Positions 5,776 through 8,899 of a stretch of 8,899 bases of DNA are shown one piece after another. How positions within the stretch are numbered: the stretch's first letter is position 1; each line of letters opens with the position of its first letter. Origin of the DNA: Bifidobacteriaceae bacterium (GTDB lineage: Bacteria > Actinomycetota > Actinomycetes > Actinomycetales > WQXJ01); contig JAIRNM010000407.1 in NCBI GenBank assembly GCA_031258055.1, positions 1 to 8,899 on the forward strand, written 5' to 3'. The notes beneath the pieces are model-generated. The model had not been told where the DNA came from. It saw nothing but the letters and a program-made list of their open reading frames with translations, and did no database searches. Position numbers and translations under genes: made by a program.

Positions 5776-7985
5776 GCGAGGGGCTCCGTGGGGGATGAAC
5801 CGGCGGAGTCTACCGACGGGCCGTCTTGACTAGAAGTCTCCGCGAGACGGGTGCGCGCGGCTGCCCGGCGTTTGCGGACCGTCATGAAAAGGCCGAGCGC
5901 GATAATCAGCACCAGCACAGCGCCAGCGATGGCCGTGCCGACGTTCTCCCATTCGGCCCGCACGCGCAGGGTCAGCGAAGCGCCCTCAGCGACGGGCTGG
6001 CCAGCCGGATCAAGTAGATCGACTTTGACCTCAAAAACGCCGTTGGCGACCGCGTGAACAGGTACTCGGGCAGTCACCTCCTGCGCTGGCGCGAGGTCCA
6101 GTTCCACCGGTTCGCCAATCTGAATGGCATTGGTCTGGGACTTGAGATCAACAACCAACCCGGAGATCGGTTCATTCGAATTGTTCAACACGGTCACGGG
6201 CACGCCGCCTTCGTCACTGATCATATTGACGTTACTGCCCGGCCTGACTGAGACTGGCGGCACATCGGTGGCGGCCTGCTTCAGAGCTAGCGTGGCCGCC
6301 GCCGCCCGCCTGGAACCAGGAGAAACGGAGTTAGAGAGCGGCGCTAGCAAAGGCGGCAGGGCGCGAGCCAGGTAAGCATCTGGCTTAGGAGTTAGCGCCG
6401 CGAAAGCCGCGGCCCGCTCCGTTAGGTCAACCAACTGGGAAAGTGAATCCAGCGGCGGTCCGGGATGGGCGTGGGCCATACTCAGATTCAAGTCACCTTC
6501 AACCGGTTCATTAATGATCGCGGCCAGTGGCGTGGGCCTAACCCAACTGGTCGCCAGTAGTGTCATTAGCGGGTCGGAGGAACTCGTACCCGGATCCCAA
6601 CTCCGGTCGAACGCCGCCACGGCGGACCCTTGGTAGCCGTCGACCTGTCCGCGCTGTGCCCTCAAGGCTGTTTCCGCCAGCAGCCGGTTGTCGGTGCCAG
6701 GCGTGTTGGCGCCGGTCAAGGCTTCGGTTAGAGACTGGTCAGTGGCTACCGCCACCAAGCCGCCATGGCTGATCGCCGCTTGCGGTACCGCGCCCGCTAG
6801 TTGATCCGGCGCCAGCAGTACCGCGCTGGCTCCGCCCGCGGCCATGAAATCCAAAGCGCTGCGGTCCACCGGCTGGCCAACCCAGGCCAGGTTGGTTCCG
6901 ACACGGGAGGCGACTAGCTCATCGACCGCGCCGACCAAGGCGACCTCGCCGATCCGCTTAGCCCCGGTTAGGACCGCCTGGGCTTTATCCCCGGCCGCGG
7001 CCAGAGCGACCTGGTCCAAATCCTGGTAAGGGAGCAGGTAAACAGCTTTGCCCTGGTCGATCGCTTCGGTGATGGATTCGGCCAGGAGCTGAACTTGCGG
7101 GTCCTCTTCGCCTTGGCTGGAAACTAAGAGAGACGGATCCAACAGCCAGCTGATCCAAGGATCGCGGCTAGCCGCGATCACCCGGGTCAGACGGCTGAGG
7201 GTGGTTTCGCGGTCTTCTCCTGGCGCCGCCGTCAACCCGACTGTCAGAGATAGGTTCAGCGAACTTGTGACCTTCTCCGGCGGGGCGTACACCAGGTAAG
7301 TCGTGGTCGCGGCGACGGCGCCGCGAGAAGTCTCGAGGATGACAGCCAGACCGCGCGGACCCCAGCCCGGTTCGTCACCGCGCGCCCCTAGGTTCATGTC
7401 ACGGGCAGCGGCGCTGAGGCTATAGGTCTGCACTTCACCGGCCTCGAGGCGTTTGCTTTCGCCGATTACAGGCCACGTCAGTTCACCCAAGTCGGTGAGG
7501 TCTTGGCTGGGCCAAGCGGCCAGGTCAGCTTGATCGCGGAACGGGTCGCAGGCAAGGGCTAAGTTGATGTCGCCCGACCATGTCTTTCCGGTTGTGTTCG
7601 AAACCTGGAAGGTGACGGTGACCTCGTCGTCAGGGCTGGTTAAGACCGGCGTGGACACGAGAATCGTGACTTCGGGACCGGGGTCGCGGGTCGTCTTAGC
7701 TTTGGTTTTCGTCTCCGTCTTGGTGCGATCCGGGCAAGGCTGCTGGGGAGCGGCCGGGGCCTGTCGGACCGCAAGCGCCGCTGGCGCCGGAGCCGGTGCG
7801 CGGTCGGCATCGGCGGCTGGCGCCATGGTGAGCGCCAGGGCCAGCGCTGCTATCACGGCCCCGGCCCCTCGCCTGGCCCTATTCCCGTCGGTACTGCTTG
7901 GTGTGGCCTCATTGGACCGATTCTCCCTCTTGAAGCCGCTCACTTTGCCTGCGACCCGGAACGGTAGGGCACTGGTCAGCTTCAT
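5772..7985 (-). CDS. DUF6049-type exported membrane protein, function unknown
   Basis: 737-residue protein in the position of M. tuberculosis Rv3909, between mutT4 and mviN; I assign it to the DUF6049 group by context, size and architecture. The N-terminus has a long polar region, then RARRGAGAV and a hydrophobic stretch ending in ADA (about 60), giving a signal peptide. A low-complexity Ala/Pro and Thr/Lys segment (60-102) follows, then a beta-rich Ig-like region (about 105-235) with Cys146. The large central domain (about 240-560) is of unknown function. A second Ig-like region (VTVLNNSNEPISGLVVDL onward) precedes one transmembrane helix (about 682-703), after which RKRR starts a short cytoplasmic tail. 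Most of the protein should lie outside the membrane. It overlaps the Nudix stop (ATGA) and the murJ start (GTGA) by 4 nt each, so it is probably produced with MurJ and may assist cell-envelope assembly; that role is inference. Confidence 0.85.
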   Translation of the reverse strand: MKLTSALPFRVAGKVSGFKRENRSNEATPSSTDGNRARRGAGAVIAALALALTMAPAADADRAPAPAPAALAVRQAPAAPQQPCPDRTKTETKTKAKTTRDPGPEVTILVSTPVLTSPDDEVTVTFQVSNTTGKTWSGDINLALACDPFRDQADLAAWPSQDLTDLGELTWPVIGESKRLEAGEVQTYSLSAAARDMNLGARGDEPGWGPRGLAVILETSRGAVAATTTYLVYAPPEKVTSSLNLSLTVGLTAAPGEDRETTLSRLTRVIAASRDPWISWLLDPSLLVSSQGEEDPQVQLLAESITEAIDQGKAVYLLPYQDLDQVALAAAGDKAQAVLTGAKRIGEVALVGAVDELVASRVGTNLAWVGQPVDRSALDFMAAGGASAVLLAPDQLAGAVPQAAISHGGLVAVATDQSLTEALTGANTPGTDNRLLAETALRAQRGQVDGYQGSAVAAFDRSWDPGTSSSDPLMTLLATSWVRPTPLAAIINEPVEGDLNLSMAHAHPGPPLDSLSQLVDLTERAAAFAALTPKPDAYLARALPPLLAPLSNSVSPGSRRAAAATLALKQAATDVPPVSVRPGSNVNMISDEGGVPVTVLNNSNEPISGLVVDLKSQTNAIQIGEPVELDLAPAQEVTARVPVHAVANGVFEVKVDLLDPAGQPVAEGASLTLRVRAEWENVGTAIAGAVLVLIIALGLFMTVRKRRAAARTRLAETSSQDGPSVDSAGSSPTEPLA

Positions 7986-8464
7986 TCTGTGCCGTCCAAG
8001 ATTCGACGCGCCACCTGGACTAGGCGCCGTTCGTTCGGATAGGCGAGGCGTTCGCGCAACTCGTCCAACGGCACCCAGGCGGCGTCTTCGGCTTCTGCGT
8101 CAGGGTCGTTGTCGGCGGTTAGGAAACCACCTTGGGCCGACAGCAAATAATGATGGACCACTTTATGGACCCGGTGCGCTTCACCCAGGAACCAGTAGTC
8201 AATTGTGCCGAGGTGTCTGATCACCAGACCTTTGATGCCAGTTTCCTCTAGGATCTCGCGTACAGCGGCTTGGGCCGGGCTTTCGCCTAACTCCAGATGG
8301 CCTTTGGGTAGACACCATTCAAGGCGGCCTGCGCGATTGCGGCGGGCGATCACGGCGGCGTGCGCCTTGCCTTCAACGGCGTCCACAACCAGTCCTCCAG
8401 CGGAGACTTCCTCCACCACCGGCAAGACCGGCGCTTCGCTCGTGGACTGGTGGCAAGTGGACAC
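7982..8464 (-). CDS. mutT4: Nudix hydrolase (MutT4-like)
   Basis: Cytoplasmic Nudix pyrophosphohydrolase of 160 residues. The complete Nudix box lies at 55-77: G55, E61, R69-E70, E73-E74, G76, with the preceding LPKGH that is typical of this group. Further segments (GTIDYWF, HRVHKVVHHYL, AWVPLDEL, RLAYPNERRL) match M. tuberculosis Rv3908 (MutT4) as I remember it, but this protein lacks that protein's long basic N-terminal extension and its C-terminal tail. The substrate is unknown; 8-oxo-nucleotide or dinucleoside polyphosphate cleavage are family possibilities. The start is GTG at 8464, with no convincing ribosome binding site but a -10-like TAGGCT 6 nt upstream, so a leaderless mRNA is likely. 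First gene of the leftward operon; its stop overlaps the next start by 4 nt. Confidence 0.93.
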   Translation of the reverse strand: MSTCHQSTSEAPVLPVVEEVSAGGLVVDAVEGKAHAAVIARRNRAGRLEWCLPKGHLELGESPAQAAVREILEETGIKGLVIRHLGTIDYWFLGEAHRVHKVVHHYLLSAQGGFLTADNDPDAEAEDAAWVPLDELRERLAYPNERRLVQVARRILDGTE

Positions 8465-8470
8465 GAAACC

Positions 8471-8476
8471 AGCCTA
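8471..8476 (-). promoter_or_regulatory. -10 element of the leftward operon, probably leaderless
   Basis: Minus-strand TAGGCT (TAnnnT type) ends 6 nt before the GTG of the Nudix gene, placing the expected transcription start at or next to the first codon. No clear -35 is seen 16-18 bp upstream and there is no ribosome binding site, both consistent with actinobacterial leaderless promoters. Confidence 0.5.
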
Positions 8477-8605
8477 CCGAGGCTCGCCCAGTCCGTTTCG
8501 TCACGCGACGGTTGCCGCCCGGAATACCACTGCTAATTGGTAACTCCTGCGGCGGGTTCTTGGCTGATCGGCTGCCTTGGCCAGCGGGCCGGGCGCACCT
8601 CGAAC

Positions 8606-8611
8606 TAGGCT
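8606..8611 (+). promoter_or_regulatory. -10 element of pcnA, probably leaderless
   Basis: Plus-strand TAGGCT ends 8 nt before the GTG at 8620, so the predicted start of transcription coincides with the start codon. No ribosome binding site precedes the GTG. The -35 is not recognisable; TTGGCC at 8577-8582 is too far away (23 nt). Confidence 0.45.
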
Positions 8612-8619
8612 GGGATACC

Positions 8620-8899
8620 GTGTCTGAATTCAAGCCGACTCCCTCTGCCGCGTTACACCGGGCCGCTAATCACGTCACCGGCAGAATCCCGGCCCCAGCT
8701 AAGCGCCTGGCTGAGGCCTTCGCGGCCGAGGGCGCCGAACTGGCCTTGGTCGGTGGCCCCGTGCGTGACCTGTTGTTGGGCAGACCGATTGAGGATCTTG
8801 ATTTCGCCACCAGCCTCCCGCCCGACCGGACTCTCGCGCTCCTGAAACGATGGGCCACTAAGACCTGGGAGGTCGGACGGGCCTTCGGCACGGTGGCGG
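8620..8899 (+). CDS. pcnA: CCA tRNA nucleotidyltransferase, 5' part
   Basis: The N-terminal 93 codons of the CCA-adding enzyme (PcnA/Cca family), which builds or repairs the 3' CCA of tRNAs from CTP and ATP. The nucleotidyltransferase signature is clear: LVGGPVRDLLLGR (43-55) and then EDLDFATS (58-65), where D59 and D61 are the metal-binding carboxylates. Full family members are several hundred residues, so most of the gene lies beyond the window; nothing suggests it is broken. The GTG at 8620 is chosen because the protein then begins about 43 residues before the signature, as is usual in actinobacteria, and a -10-like element sits immediately upstream. It is transcribed divergently from the mutT4 operon, as in mycobacteria. 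Confidence 0.94.
   Translation, partial: MSEFKPTPSAALHRAANHVTGRIPAPAKRLAEAFAAEGAELALVGGPVRDLLLGRPIEDLDFATSLPPDRTLALLKRWATKTWEVGRAFGTVA

Larger units (their letters stand above)
8465..8619. other. Divergent promoter region between the Nudix gene and pcnA
   Basis: 155 bp without a supported gene, separating the leftward operon from rightward pcnA. The 8-mer TAGGCTGG occurs once on each strand in mirrored orientation (minus 8469-8476; plus 8606-8613), each just upstream of a GTGTC gene start. A small stem AGCCT/AGGCT (8471-8484) overlaps the left copy. No operator or riboswitch is recognised. Confidence 0.6.

Noticed and set aside
7564..8220. 218-codon plus-strand open frame
   Set aside because: It crosses two well-supported minus-strand genes (DUF6049 type and Nudix) and has low-complexity Ala/Arg composition, typical of high-GC antisense frames.
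8512..8539. Upstream pcnA promoter TTGCCG-N16-TAATTG
   Set aside because: The -10 matches consensus poorly and would leave an 80-nt leader without a ribosome binding site; the TAGGCT nearer the GTG explains the start better.
1..8899. CRISPR array, tRNA, insertion sequence or prophage genes
   Set aside because: No regularly spaced repeats, cloverleaf, transposase motifs or terminal inverted repeats were seen on either strand.

Overview
The window looks like core chromosome of a high-GC Gram-positive (Actinomycetota) bacterium. The gene order pcnA <> mutT4-type Nudix > DUF6049-type membrane protein > murJ > pseudokinase > trxB matches, family by family, the origin-proximal pcnA/mutT4/Rv3909/mviN/.../trxB block of Mycobacterium tuberculosis and many other actinobacteria. 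GTG starts, weak -35 elements and probable leaderless promoters fit the same group. I cannot name the genus.

Layout, right to left (most genes are on the minus strand). At the right edge the first 93 codons of pcnA (CCA-adding enzyme) run rightward. A 155-bp divergent intergenic region separates it from a long leftward operon: Nudix hydrolase (7982-8464), DUF6049-type secreted/membrane protein (5772-7985), murJ lipid II flippase (4057-5775), membrane-anchored pseudokinase (1764 to about 3863) and trxB thioredoxin reductase (759-1742). The first three genes are joined by 4-nt stop/start overlaps. MurJ and the pseudokinase are separated by about 190 bp holding two strong stem-loops. The pseudokinase and trxB are 21 nt apart.

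Downstream of trxB on the same strand is a two-gene type II toxin-antitoxin module: a Phd/YefM-family antitoxin (409-657) and a PIN-domain toxin (start 412, running off the left edge), overlapping by 4 nt. A perfect GTGTACAC palindrome upstream of the antitoxin resembles YefM/Phd operators. In mycobacteria this side of trxB is occupied by thioredoxin (trxC/trxA), and sigM with its anti-sigma factor sits between mviN and trxB. Neither is seen here.

Functionally, the operon centres on cell-wall precursor export. MurJ flips lipid II, the pseudokinase is a likely regulatory partner split off as its own protein (in M. tuberculosis it is the C-terminal part of MviN), and the DUF6049 protein is a conserved but uncharacterised companion. 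The Nudix enzyme, CCA-adding enzyme and thioredoxin reductase are housekeeping neighbours. I see no CRISPR array, tRNA, rRNA or insertion sequence. The less ordinary parts are the toxin-antitoxin module with its operator, the two hairpins before the pseudokinase, the repeated TPPP motifs in the pseudokinase linker, and the mirrored leaderless promoters between the Nudix gene and pcnA.
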